Assembly (NCBI RefSeq): GCF_964340395.1
Contig: NC_135555.1
Location: 12,510,746-12,574,745 of the forward strand
Length of the DNA stretch: 64,000 nucleotides
Source of the DNA: Glandiceps talaboti
Lineage: Eukaryota > Hemichordata > Enteropneusta > Spengelidae
Reading direction: 5' to 3'
The translations under genes and the position numbers were made by a program. The notes below the pieces were generated by a model. That model saw nothing but the letters and a program-made list of their open reading frames with translations. It did not search any database and was not told the origin of the DNA. The stretch's first letter is position 1; each line of letters begins with the position of its first letter. Positions 50,907-62,769 of the stretch are shown here, in pieces.

Positions 50907-51157
50907 GGTGAAAAGTGCACCAAATTTTCTACATAAAACGGTTCAAACATCCTGGATCAGCAAGATTTAATGTAAAGTAGTATTTTATGGTGTAGGACAG
51001 ACTGATGTTAGTCGCTTGTGGTATTGTTGCTGTTGTAATTATTGAAATATACTTATTAATTTTCATGTACCTGTAATTTTAGACTGGCAAAGCGTGACGT
51101 GGATTTAGTGGAACACGTCCAGCAGACTGAGCTAGCACTTTACAAAACGCCTAACGC

Positions 51158-51165
51158 GTTGTATG

Positions 51166-51197
<32 letters not shown>

Positions 51198-53520
51198 TGT
51201 ATGTATGTATGTATGTATGTATGTATGTATGCATGTATGTATGTATGTATGTATGTATGTATGTATGTATGTATGCATGCATGCATGCATGCATGCACAG
51301 TACCGTAGCTTGCGGGGGGGGGGGGCAAGGGGGGCAGTTGCCCCCCTGAGATTTTGGAAAAAAGAAAGAAAAAAAGCTACTTTTTGAATACATAGCGATG
51401 CTATTAAAATCGTTATTTACGTGACGATTCCTAGCATGCGCGATTTCAATGGATAGTTCACTAAAGTGACTGTACACTGACTCGTGGCTAATATGTATCT
51501 TATATCGCTATTGTACGCTGGCTTAATTGAATTAAAATGTGTCCAGTTAAAAATTGTAACATTTTGCAGCAAATTAAAAAAAAATTGCGCGGGAAAGTAC
51601 AAAAGAAGTGCGCAAACGCACTGTGCATTTTCTGCGAGTAACAGTAGTCTTGAAAGTCTCCTTCATTTGAAGATAGCAAGTCGCAATTATAATGTCAGCG
51701 AGCGAAAAAAAAGACGGAAAAAGTCGTTCAAAGTGAGGTTGCCTGCTATGCTGCATGCAGTGACTCGTGACTCCGAAGATGCGCTCGATCTCATTTACAT
51801 CTTGTTCCTTATATTAAAACATTTCATGCTGATAAAACGGCATATCTCTTTTTGGAATATTTGGTGGCCCTGAAAAAAACTATTAAACTAGGTACGCAGT
51901 TTAAGATCCACTATTTGAAGATATATCTTTCAATAATTGTGTTCGACGTTGTCTTTGGTTAAAATGTTGTTTGATATAATTATCTCATTGCACACTGACA
52001 CTAGCGTTATTCCACAATTCATTTTGAAGCCACAATTTGCTATTTAAAGAATGGCCCTGAATTTGTAAACAGAGCTGTACCTTCGACATCAAAATCCAAA
52101 CTCCAATTTCCATTATAATGATAATGACAAGGAGAATTCACTGAGTTCATCTTGGGTTCAAACATAAACGAGGCCATAACAGTTTTGGGAGTTGGGTAAA
52201 GAAAATGATTATTTTGTTGTGTTACTTATTTGAGAAAGCACCATCCATTTTTTACTTTGAATGTGACATCTTTTCGGCAACTATATTGAAAGATACGACA
52301 TTAGGCCAGAAAAAATGAAAAAGCTGTTCAACCTACCCATATATGTTTTTCTGGTGATGGGCAATATATCCTCATGCGGGTTTCACATTTTTTTTTCAAA
52401 ATTAAGGATGTTTCTTTATATTTTCTGAATAGTACATGTAACAAATTATACATTTGAGTCTATTCCAAATTATATGATATCTTATACAGTGGTTATCTTG
52501 GCTCTGATGTTGCATACAAGCATGAATTGAGATTAAATATCCAATGTGCACTAAAAAGACTTGAACAAAAGTTTACGACCATTGGGCCATCAAACGTCTG
52601 AAAGTCTTGAAATGTTTTGCTCTTTATTCGGGATTTTTTGGAACGAAATTAAACTTCAGGAGAAGTCATTTACCATGTGCACATCCGCATAATATCTTTC
52701 AGCTTTGCCACAACAAAATACACTTCCAGATAATATGTAATACATAGTATAATTGTTTCAATTCTAGTATTTTATTATGTCTATGGTTTGATATTTTATG
52801 CCTCTAAATGGCCTCCTACACTGTCTTATTTTCATTTTTTTCACCTTTGGAGTTGTCTCCTCCCAAAGCATCATTGTACCATATGATTTTATATCTCCAC
52901 TGTAGTGTAGGTGACAGAAGCCTGAAAAGGGGTGGCTAAAATAATGCTTGAGTTTCAATTGGCGGGGCTTAACATTTTTTTAGAAGAGAGGGTGCGAGGA
53001 ACTACACCATTTGTTTAACCGTAAATTGTGTACATTTCATAACTGTAACTATGCAGATAAATTGCATGAGATAGTATCAAGATGACTGAATAAGTTCTAT
53101 CTAAACTCGACCTGAAATATTTTGCTGTCATTATATATGGTTTGTTTTATCCTTGTCAAACATTGTGAAAAAATGAAATCGACCTACTTACCCAATGTGA
53201 TGGGTTAGGTTACCCGTTGACAAGCATTTTTTATTTTTTTCTGACCTTACATATGATATTTAATTGCGTATGCTAAAATATATATTATGTAAATTACATG
53301 CTAATAAATGTAAATTAGCAATTTTCTAAATTTTAAAAGCATGATTGCACCAAGACAAAGTTCTGCCCCCCTTGGCAATTTGGTCAGGCTACGGCCCTGA
53401 TGCATGCATGCATGCATGCATGCATGTATGCATGTATGCATGTATGCATGTATGCATGCATGTATGTATGTATGTATGTATGAATGTATGTATGTATGTA
53501 TGTATGTATGTATGTATGTC
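51158..53520. repeat. (TGTA)n/(TGCA)n microsatellite split by a transposon
   Basis: Left part 51158-51297 ends in TGCATGCA repeats; right part 53400-53520 starts with ATGCATGC repeats and passes back into TGTA. The ~2.1 kb between them is a DNA transposon, so both parts were one tract. Confidence 0.85.
51298..53399. mobile_element. DNA transposon with CAG...CTG ends, hAT-like, apparently without transposase
   Basis: The left end CAGTACCGTAGCTTGC + poly-G + GGCAAGGGGGGCAGTTGC and the inverted right end CAGGGCCGTAGCCTGACC...GCCAAGGGGGGCAGAA are clearly related terminal inverted repeats of about 50 bp. It sits inside an ATGC microsatellite, so the target duplication is ambiguous (5 or 9 bases would match by repeat phase; the 8 expected for hAT do not line up exactly). 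The longest internal frame (51484-51873) has no transposase motif that I recognise. Non-autonomous or decayed; the superfamily is inferred from the termini only. Confidence 0.7.
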
Positions 53521-53529
53521 CGTCTGTCT

Positions 53530-54350
53530 ACTAGATACGAGCATACCAGCAATGCTAAAAATAATTAAATGAATCTTGGTAATATGTATGACAGAAATGT
53601 CATTACTTGTAAGATCTGAACAAGATACATCACCGACTACTGATAGTTGTTAGTCTTACTCCAGGGGGGCTACTACTATGTTTGGTTTTGATTCAAATCA
53701 TGCTCGTACATCTGAACTTTCTCATTTCATTGCATTTATTGATTCTGTTGAATTCACGAGCAGGAAAACAGAGTTTGGGTTTCGGGAACGGGGTCATCTT
53801 CCATTTATCAACTCAAAATAAAGTGATTTATGTATACATTTTTTATTTGATCGATATGACAATAAACTAATTAATGAGAGACTAAAACTTCGTCAAATAT
53901 AACCAAAAGTCGCCCACTTTTCAAAGGTTAGGCGGCGAGCGATCACATAAATATACTGAAAGGTCCGTATTAAAGCTCGCAGTCTCTACAAGGTGGGTAG
54001 GAATATCAACCCCAACCTGCACAACTTAAACCGTGTTCTACCAACCCCAACCTGCACAACTTAAACCGTGTTACAGTTTACTCTAGATAAAATAAATGAT
54101 TTTATGATGACAAGGGACCTTGCGATTTTGATACATCATGCTTTTAATATGACAACGTACAAAACATTTGCTGTTACAGTATTTCTCATGAAAAGACATT
54201 TAAAAAAAATGTAACAAAAGAATGTCATACAGGAAGATAGAAAACACGCACTATATATGCGTTAGAGTGTCCTTGCCAATGTACTTTATTGAGAAACATG
54301 TGTTTCGGAGGGGAGGGGGTCGGATATGAAATGTTATGGATGTTTAATGA
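53530..54350. other. intergenic, no supported gene
   Basis: Nothing coding recognised. A 33-bp phrase (ACCCCAACCTGCACAACTTA...) is directly repeated at about 54009 and 54044. Confidence 0.5.
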
Positions 54351-54359
54351 GTATTGAAA

Positions 54360-54755
54360 TAGGTGATCAAGCTCCGCGGATGCCGCTCCATCCAGTGCTT
54401 ATTACATGCATTACGTTAGGGAATTTCCTTTACTGCGCCTGCGCACTTTGTCGAAATCAGTTGAATGTGAACTGGCTTTCCCACTGAGCGGAACCCCTAC
54501 TGAGAGAGCTGTAAATATCCGATTCAGCTGCATTCAAACGCCTCATTTGTGGGCGACGTGTCTATTCTAGTGTAGTGTGAGCATCAGAGGCAAGCCAGTT
54601 CTTCAGCCAAACCGCATATGAAAGTCTATCCATCGTCGTCTCACGATCAGCACAAAGTGACAAAGTAGATTCATTTCCGATTTCGCTTTCCGAACATCGT
54701 TGTGTCGTCAGAGAACACGTTTTTTGAAAGATTGTGCGTGATCGAAGAGAGTGTG
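54360..54755 (+). promoter_or_regulatory. promoter / 5' UTR region of the ZNF423-like gene
   Basis: The 400 bases before the MSRRKQ start are richer in CpG than the surroundings (for example GCTCCGCGGATGCCGC near 54371 and ACTGCGCCTGCGCACTTTG near 54431, an NRF1-like GCGCCTGCGC core). No TATA box is obvious. This looks like a CpG-type developmental-gene promoter. Confidence 0.5.
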
Positions 54756-54795
54756 ATGTCTCGTCGAAAACAAGCGAAGCCACGAGCCCTTAAAC
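54756..54795 (+). CDS. first coding exon of a ZNF423/ZNF521-type zinc-finger factor (partial)
   Basis: ATG at 54756 opens MSRRKQAKPRALK and the exon ends after one further base at a perfect GTAAGT donor (54796). MSRRKQ-KP at the extreme N-terminus is the NuRD-recruiting motif shared by SALL, FOG, BCL11 and ZNF423/521 proteins; the continuation AKPRALK is closest to ZNF423/ZNF521 (AKPRSLK/AKPRSVK) rather than SALL (AKPQH). The multi-zinc-finger part must lie beyond the window: I find no C2H2 finger in the remaining 9 kb, so intron 1 exceeds 9.2 kb. ZNF423 being near ITFG1-PHKB in human supports the call. It would be a nuclear transcription cofactor (EBF and SMAD partner in vertebrates). A SALL or BCL11-type gene is the main alternative. 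Confidence 0.75.
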
Positions 54796-57700
54796 GTAAG
54801 TACATATACTTTCGTATCATAACCGAGATTCAATAATCTACCGACTCAATCGACGTCCTTTTCCATTTGTTTACACATACACACACCCCCACATCCACCC
54901 TCAGTCTCATGGGTTGGACTGCCATAGATTAGAAAAAAAGGCGGAAAGGGAGACGCGGCCTATACCAAGACCAGCTGCTTCAACGTATATAGTGTAAACT
55001 GCCAGTTCTCAGCTCTTGTGAGTGAATTGCCGTCTCTTACGAATGCCCTACCTGGTCGTAGAGGTACGGACAATTGATTGTGATACAGATCGTGTTCATA
55101 AATGATGTAATTATTTACGAGAGACGCCAATCATGTATCTGTAATTTCGAATACGTCACTTCGGGAGGAGCAACACCTTGCTCTGGTGAACATTGTGACC
55201 TCAACCCTCCAAATCGAAGTAGTACAAGTACAGTGCTACATTTACTGTAAAGCTTACGTTTTAGTCAAGTCAAGACGGACGATTTCGTAATATTTTCTGT
55301 AAATTTCATTAGATTTTACTTCAAATATCGAGGGTTACTGTGGTCGAGAAAAGTGGGGTTGGTGTGAAAAAGGAGGGGGTGGGGGGTGGGGGGTGGGAGC
55401 GTGATGTTTGAGATTGCGATAACTGGGATCAAGGTGACAAGAAACCACCCACGACTGATGTACTGTAGACTGTCAAATATCAACATACCCAAGGTACCTT
55501 GGTGCCTAACACTATATCCAGAAAAAAGTGCCACTAGTGAAATAGAAGGGGGATAAAAAAAATTGTCCAAAGGGTTGATTTTCTTGGAGCAGGAAAATTT
55601 GGCAACTGTAATAGTATAAAATTCAGTGAGGATGCATGCAGTAATACACAAAAGTATTGGTTTCAAATTGACAGGTGTTTCCACTACCGTATACCAAACA
55701 GGAGAGACTGCGTTTTACCTTGTGTTTTCTATAAAAAATAATTTCAGACCATTGAAACTCAGAATTTATTCAGCATTTAAAAAAATAAAAATTCAAAATC
55801 ATGCTGTGTGAAATATTACCTACCTATGGCAACTGTAATTTCAATTGAGATTTCTCTACAGAAAAAATTCCTCCCATTTTAAAACTATTTTAGTAATTAT
55901 ATTGGTGAGTTAGTATATTCCTTCTGAAATCCTGTGTATCTATTGGAACTCCCTGGTTGGGCCCACAGCTCATGTCTGCTAGTACAAAGTGTCTGTGTGA
56001 ATATTATTAAAATGCATCTAAGCTAGTAAAAGTTCCCCGCCGAGACACAGTTTGGAGAAAATACTGGAGTCCCAACTGCTGACACCTAATTAGATGACAT
56101 TCTTGTCTCCCACAGAGTCTCGTTTTGCACACTCCCTTGATGTCCTTGTTTCTTACTGTGCAATCAAGATGCCTTGCATTTTATGATGGCAAGAAACATT
56201 AGCCGCACCCTAGGGGGCTTCCCACCAGGGCTTCCTTTCACATCCACTGCAATCTTATTGCTTTTTGCAAATTTCCCACTGGAATTAGTTCTACCTGGAA
56301 CTGTTTATGTCTGTGAGAGGGGTGGATAGCATGTACATGAGAGGGGAACTATCTGATGAGTGGAGTAACAGGTGAGTTTTACATTCCTAACCGACTCGCA
56401 TACTTTCCTTCTCATGGAACATGTACCTTACCATGTATACACAACACAATATGTCCAGATAACTAACGGTACCTGGTACAATACATGCTCCCCACTGATG
56501 TGAACAGACCAAGACATACCCTTGGTTGGAGCCATTCATTTCCTCTCAGTGGGAGGGCAACCTATAGATAGAATAGTCTCCTAGTGGGGGATGTTCATTT
56601 CCTCCCAGTGGGACGGCAGCTGGTTTTAGATTAATCCTGGTGAGTGCTTGGAAAATTGCCTATAGCGATGGAAATGGAATAAGAGACCCAGGAGGTCCAC
56701 TGGCTGTAATCATTTGTGGAAACAACATACACATATCAGTATACACTCTCTCTCCTTCCATAAACTAAAATTTCATCCTTCATAATAAAACTAGGGGAAA
56801 AAAAGGCCCAGAGGTTCTTGGACTAGGTAATGTAAATACTTCCAGCTGCTTCACTAGTTGGAAGAAAAGGTCAGAGTTGCGTAAAGTGGGATTTCCTACT
56901 ATTTCCCACAGGTAATCAAGATAATATGCTCAAAAGCAGGTATAATCTCTGAAATTTCTCGCATATGAATGAGGACAAAGCTATATCTTCTCAGAAATAT
57001 CTTCTAGGGCGTAATTTTTAGTATTTTTGCTAATCCGTGAATTCAATTACTTTTCTTTATACTCTTACCTGTTACGCAGTATATTCATCACACCTTAGCA
57101 GTAGTACATCAACAGACAACATCCTTTTTAGGCTTGTCAAGTAAAAATAACATGTTTTTCTCAAATGTTATTTGTAACGTATGTAATTATTTATGAGGTT
57201 ACAAAGTTGTTTTTTTTCACCATTTATTTCATTTCCAAGACCTTTTTAATGTTAGACTTATTCCCCCCCCCCACCATTTGTTTCCACTTTTTCTGATTTC
57301 CAAGACTTTTTCACCATTAAGATTGTTTTACTTTCTTTTCTTATTTATAAGATTGGTTCAGCTTAGTTTATAGAATTGAATCAAAATAAACACACAATAA
57401 TACTTCAAAGACTGAATACCAGTAATGTACAAGCACAGAATTTACTAACTTTTGTTTGTAAGCTTAAAGTTGTACAAGCTGAGGTTATAAGCCTTTTTAC
57501 TCAGGTGACAATAGTTACATAAAACCAGATTTCAGTACAATGTTAATGTCAATGCACGTCTTCTATAACATTACAATTGTCTTATGCCATTGTTAGAACA
57601 GTTGATTGCATATTAGTAAGAATTTCCTGAACATATTTTGAAATGAATTGTAAATTGCATCATTGGATCGTTTATATCCTAATACCAGGTTTGAGTTCAG

Positions 57701-60180
57701 TCAATTGCAAGTGATAGTTAAGTGTACTTTAGTAGGTACAATACTGTGAGTACCTTTTAAATATGCAGTAAAAAGTACGCCTAAACACATACAAACTCAG
57801 CTTGTGCCCCTTTAAGAGAAAAACAAGTCCCAAAAGTAGTTCAATCTTTCTACTCCATTACTCAGAGACTTAGCTATCTGATCTGCTGAGATGCTGGTAT
57901 CCTATGCAAAGAACATATAGTAGTGATACTTTTATTGATCAATAATGACTCTTTTTTCAGGTGGTATGGGTTTAATTGTACATAAATATGAAAATAAAAC
58001 AAAGTTTTAATACTGTTACAGAACAAAAATATCAGAAAATATTATCGAAATACAGTCACCTTGCCTCTAGAAAGATTCCTTGTAAGTTGTATTATCAACC
58101 ATTTTAGAAACATTTTAATCAATTTTCATAAAATACAGCAATTTCAATATTTTATGAAAAATAAAATTGAAAATAAACAAATTATTACTATGACAACATT
58201 TATTCAGATAGTGTTAGATGTCAGAGATAACCTCATTAAATTTACAGTATTTGAAACTTCAAATTTGAGAAATCAAATTCCCATATTTTCTAAACCTACT
58301 TTGCCTTTTTATTCCATATTGATAGATTCAGGAACAACAGTCTACAAAACAAAATTCTGCTATTTGTTCAATATCACAATCTTTGCTACAAGAAGTAAAA
58401 ATTATGAGTAACAAAATATTTTTTACAAATAACAGGGTATATCTCATCATGTTGTTTCCTTGTGTGCTGTAGGCATGCATCGTAGAACCGTGATAATTAT
58501 GAGCAGTGTGCATATGCATGTACAGACTGTACTAAAATTGTTGTGACTGACCTCAGGAAATTTGCATAAAAGGGTTAATATCACTCCAAAAAATATATGG
58601 GGAGACTGAAATGTACCAAACAATAATGCAAGTTCTTTCAGCCAATCAGATTGTGAGAATGGTGATATGTGATATACATCGTCATGGATACAGTAAAAAT
58701 AACTTACAACAAATGTTCGGGATCATCAGTCCTACGGCTATGAAGCCATCATCATTAAAAATAGACAAGCTTCACGATTATTTGTACCCACAGCATTAAT
58801 TTCATGGTCTTAGAGGACAGAGACTATAAAATCTTGCCTTTTACATCGCAAAGTTGAACATATACATGTACTATTGGAATGAAAGAATATTTGATAAACA
58901 ATACCCTAGATATGTAAAGTTTCATGGGTCATTCTTTTTACATATTCATTAGGTCAGGCCCATTATATATTCATGATCAAAGTGGTAGTATTACTTTGTA
59001 GTAGTGTGTTGCTATGGTGATGAACCAGCTCTGTTGGGTATGCATAGTATGTCATTATTTATACAAAATTTTGCATATGATATCGATACCAGATGTATTT
59101 TGTAGCAAAAAGTGCACAATATGCTCTTAAAATCAAAATAAATGTCATGGAATTTACAGATGATAATAATAAAATCAATTATCAATACAAACTTAGAAGA
59201 CTAGCACAGTGCCGGGTCTATTTTCAGAAATGTATTATTTTTCCCTCAGAAAACAAATATAGGTGTGAGGTTAATTCATGTCACCAGTTTTCACACATGT
59301 TGTTGTCACACCCTGACTGGGATATCTTTTTTTTTCACCCAGTTCTTTTAATATTGATGCCCGTATATTAATACAAATATTTTTTTATATGAAAACCTCA
59401 GTTAATATCACGAGAAGTTATTTTTTGCAAATTGAAAATCAACCAAAATGTCATGCAAAAAAATTGAATCATTCCGGAATTCTGCCCTGCCTCACAATTA
59501 GTTGCAGATGTTGCCTCATAATGATAAATGACTAATATAAAATGTTCACATACTCGTTACAGTTTCTGTCGTAGAGTGTTATAAAGATAATGCAGAATAA
59601 TTTTTGGACAAATAACAAGAGTAATACTATTGCAGACTGTCTGTTCAGGTCATTCACAAGGGAATTATTCATGTCGTGATAGATATATAGTTACTAAGTA
59701 GAACAGCAAAATCTGAAATTCTGACGTTGTGAGAAACACTGGAGAAATTCTCGTACTTAGTCTGTAATAGGTAACACAGGAATAACTGCAGCAATAAAAG
59801 TTACTTTGTGTTGTATTTTGAATTTTTATTTTATTTTGTTATTATTTATTCAGAGCAGTCCATAGGTTTGCTTGCCACATTGCCGTGTACTTACGGTGAC
59901 TGGGCTAGTACGTAATGAAACTACCATTCATTCTCTGCATATTATTATAGATGGTCTTTCCTCAAAGAAAGCTATTGCTCTTTTCAGTGATGTGTAGTCA
60001 GATTTTCTGCATTCTAATATCACCTTTTTGGTGAGTTCATTACCCAAATATCAGGCATACAGGAATCTTTAGTTAGTGACTTACCTAAGTATGATGTGTT
60101 GATGAGTCTTTGGTTTTTGTTTGTTGTGAGTGGGCACATACAGTATTAAGTAAATGGAAGGACCTCAGGTTCTTTGGGAT
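54796..60180. other. intron 1 of the ZNF423-like gene, no exon seen
   Basis: No reading frame with a recognisable domain and good splice sites is found. The 56030-56640 stretch is less AT-rich and more complex than its surroundings and could hold regulatory elements; elsewhere the sequence is plain AT-rich intron. Confidence 0.5.
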
Positions 60181-60189
60181 AGAAAAATC

Positions 60190-62765
60190 TAAGTGTATGG
60201 GTGGGCCATGGGTTACCAAAATATAAATGTATAGATAGGCCTTGGGTTACCAAAATATAAATGTATAGATAGGCCATGGGTTTCCAAAATATAAATGTAT
60301 GGGTGGGCCATGGGTTACCAAAATATAAATGTACGGGTGAGCCATGGGTTACAAAAATATAAATGTATGGGTGAGCCATTGGTTACCAAAATATAAATGT
60401 ACGGGTGGGCCATGGGTTACCAAAATATAAATGTATGGGTGGGCCATGGGTTACAAAAATATAAATGTACGGGTGGGCCATGGGTTACAAAAATATATAT
60501 GTATGGGTGAGCCATTGGTTACCAAAATATAAATGTACGGGTGGGCCATGGGTTACCAAAATATAAATGTATGGGTGAGTCATGGGTTACAAAAATATAA
60601 ATGTACGGGTGGGCCATGGGTTACCAAAATATAAATGTACGGGTGGGCCATGGGTTACAAAAATATATATGTATGGGTGAGCCATGGGTTACCAAAATAT
60701 ATATGTACGGGTGGGCCATGGGTTACCAAAATATAAATGTACGGGTGGGCCATGGGTTACCAAAATATAAATGTATGGGTGAGCCATTGGTTACCAAAAT
60801 ATAAATGTATGTGTGGGCCATGGGTTTCCAAAATATAAATGTACGGGTGGGCCATGGGTTACCAAAATATAAATGTATGGGTGAGCCATTGGTTACCAAA
60901 ATATATATGTATGGGTGGGCCATGGGTTACAAAAATATAAATGTACGGGTGGGCCATGGGTTACCAAAATATAAATGTATGTGTGGGCCATGGGTTTCCA
61001 AAATATAAATGTACGTGTGGGCCATGGGTTACCAAAATATAAATGTACGGGTGGGCCATGGGTTACCAAAATATAAATGTATGTGTGGGCCATGGGTTAC
61101 AAAAATATAAATGTATGGGTGGGCCATGGGTTACAAAAATATAAATGTATGGGTGGGCCATGGGTTACAAAAATATAAATGTATGGGTGAGCCATGGGTT
61201 ACAAAAATATAAATGTACGGGTGGGCCATGGGTTACAAAAATATAAATGTATGTGTGGGCCATGGGTTACAAAAATATAAATGTACGGGTGGGCCATGGG
61301 TTACCAAAATATAAATGTATGTGTGGGCCATGGGTTACAAAAATATAAATGTATGGGTGGGCCATGGGTTACCAAAATATAAATGTATGTGTGGGCCATG
61401 GGTTACAAAAATATAAATGTATGGGTGGGCCATGGGTTACAAAAATATAAATGTATGGGTGAGCCTTGGGTTACAAAAATATATATGTATGGGTGGGCCA
61501 TGGGTTACAAAAATATAAATGTATGGGTGAGCCTTGGGTTACCAAAATATAAATGTATGTGTGGGCCATGGGTTTCCAAAATATAAATGTACGGGTGGGC
61601 CATGGGTTACAAAAATATATATGTATGGGTGAGCCATTGGTTACCAAAATATAAATGTATGGGTGGGCCATGGGTTACAAAAATATATATGTATGGGTGG
61701 GCCATGGGTTACCAAAATATAAATGTATGGGTGGGCCATGGGTTACCAAAATATAAATGTACGGGTGGGCCATGGGTTACAAAAATATATATGTATGGGT
61801 GAGCCATTGGTTACCAAAATATAAATGTACGGGTGGGCCATGGGTTACCAAAATATAAATGTATGGGTGAGCCATGGGTTACAAAAATATATATGTATGG
61901 GTGAGCCATGGGTTTCCAAAATATAAATGTATGGGTGGGCCATGGGTTACAAAAATATATATGTATGGGTGGGCCATGGGTTACCAAAATATAAATGTAC
62001 GGGTGAGCCATTGGTTACCAAAATATAAATGTACGGGTGGGCCATGGGTTACAAAAATATAAATGTATGGGTGAGCCATGGGTTACCAAAATATAAATGT
62101 ATGGGTGAGCCATGGGTTACAAAAATATAAATGTATGGGTGAGCCATGGGTTTCCAAAATATATATGTATGGGTGAGCCATGGGTTACCAAAATATAAAT
62201 GTATGGGTGAGCCATGGGTTACCAAAATATAAATGTATTGATAGGCCTTGAGTTTCCAAAATATAACTGTATGGGTGGACCATGGGTTTCAAAAATATAT
62301 ATGTATGGGTGAGCCTTGAGTTTCCAAAATATAAATGTATGGGTGAGCCATGGCTTACCAAAATATAAATGTATTGATAGGCCTTGGGTTTCCAAAATAT
62401 ATATGTATGGGTGGGCCTTGGGTTTCCAAAATATATATGTATGGGTGGGCCTTGAGTTTCCAAAATATATATGTATGGGTGAGCCATGGCTTACCAAAAT
62501 ATAAATGTATGGGTGAGCCTTGAGTTTCCAAAATATAAATGTATTGATAGGCCTTGAGTTTCCAAAATATAAATGTATGGGTGGGCCATGGGTTACAAAA
62601 ATATAAATGTACGGGTGGGCCATGGGTTACAAAAATATAAATGTATGGGTGAGCCTTGGGTTACCAAAATCTATGGGTGGGTCATTGTCACTGAAATCTA
62701 AGTATATGGGTGGGCCTTGGGTTACCAAAATATAAATGTATGGTGGGCCTGTGGTGACCATAAAC
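60190..62765. repeat. 34-bp satellite-like tandem array, about 75 copies
   Basis: Units of 34 bp of the type GGGTGGGCCATGGGTTACCA + AAATATAAATGTAC. Common variant positions are TAC/TAT before GGG, GTGGGCC/GTGAGCC, ACC/ACA, and ATAAATG/ATATATG. Both borders share a different variant (TTGATAGGCCTTGRGTTTCC or AGATAGGCC) at 60230-60290 and 62230-62580, while the centre is homogenised. Since 34 is not a multiple of 3, three units make a 102-base reading cycle that is open in several frames; these are not genes. Confidence 0.95.
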
Positions 62766-62769
62766 CCAC

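Noticed and set aside
50232-51160. Possible two-exon gene (50232-50321 and 51087 onward)
   Set aside because: The donor at 50322 and acceptor at about 51085 look reasonable, but the phases do not join, no acceptor precedes the first piece and neither peptide is recognised.
51484-51873. 129-codon frame inside the hAT-like element as a transposase
   Set aside because: No BED finger, DDE or hAT dimerisation motif can be seen. It may be a remnant but cannot be supported as a gene.
60146-62623. Many 62-134-codon open frames on both strands
   Set aside because: All are produced by the 34-bp tandem array (102-base reading cycle). Frames overlap on both strands with no independent evidence.
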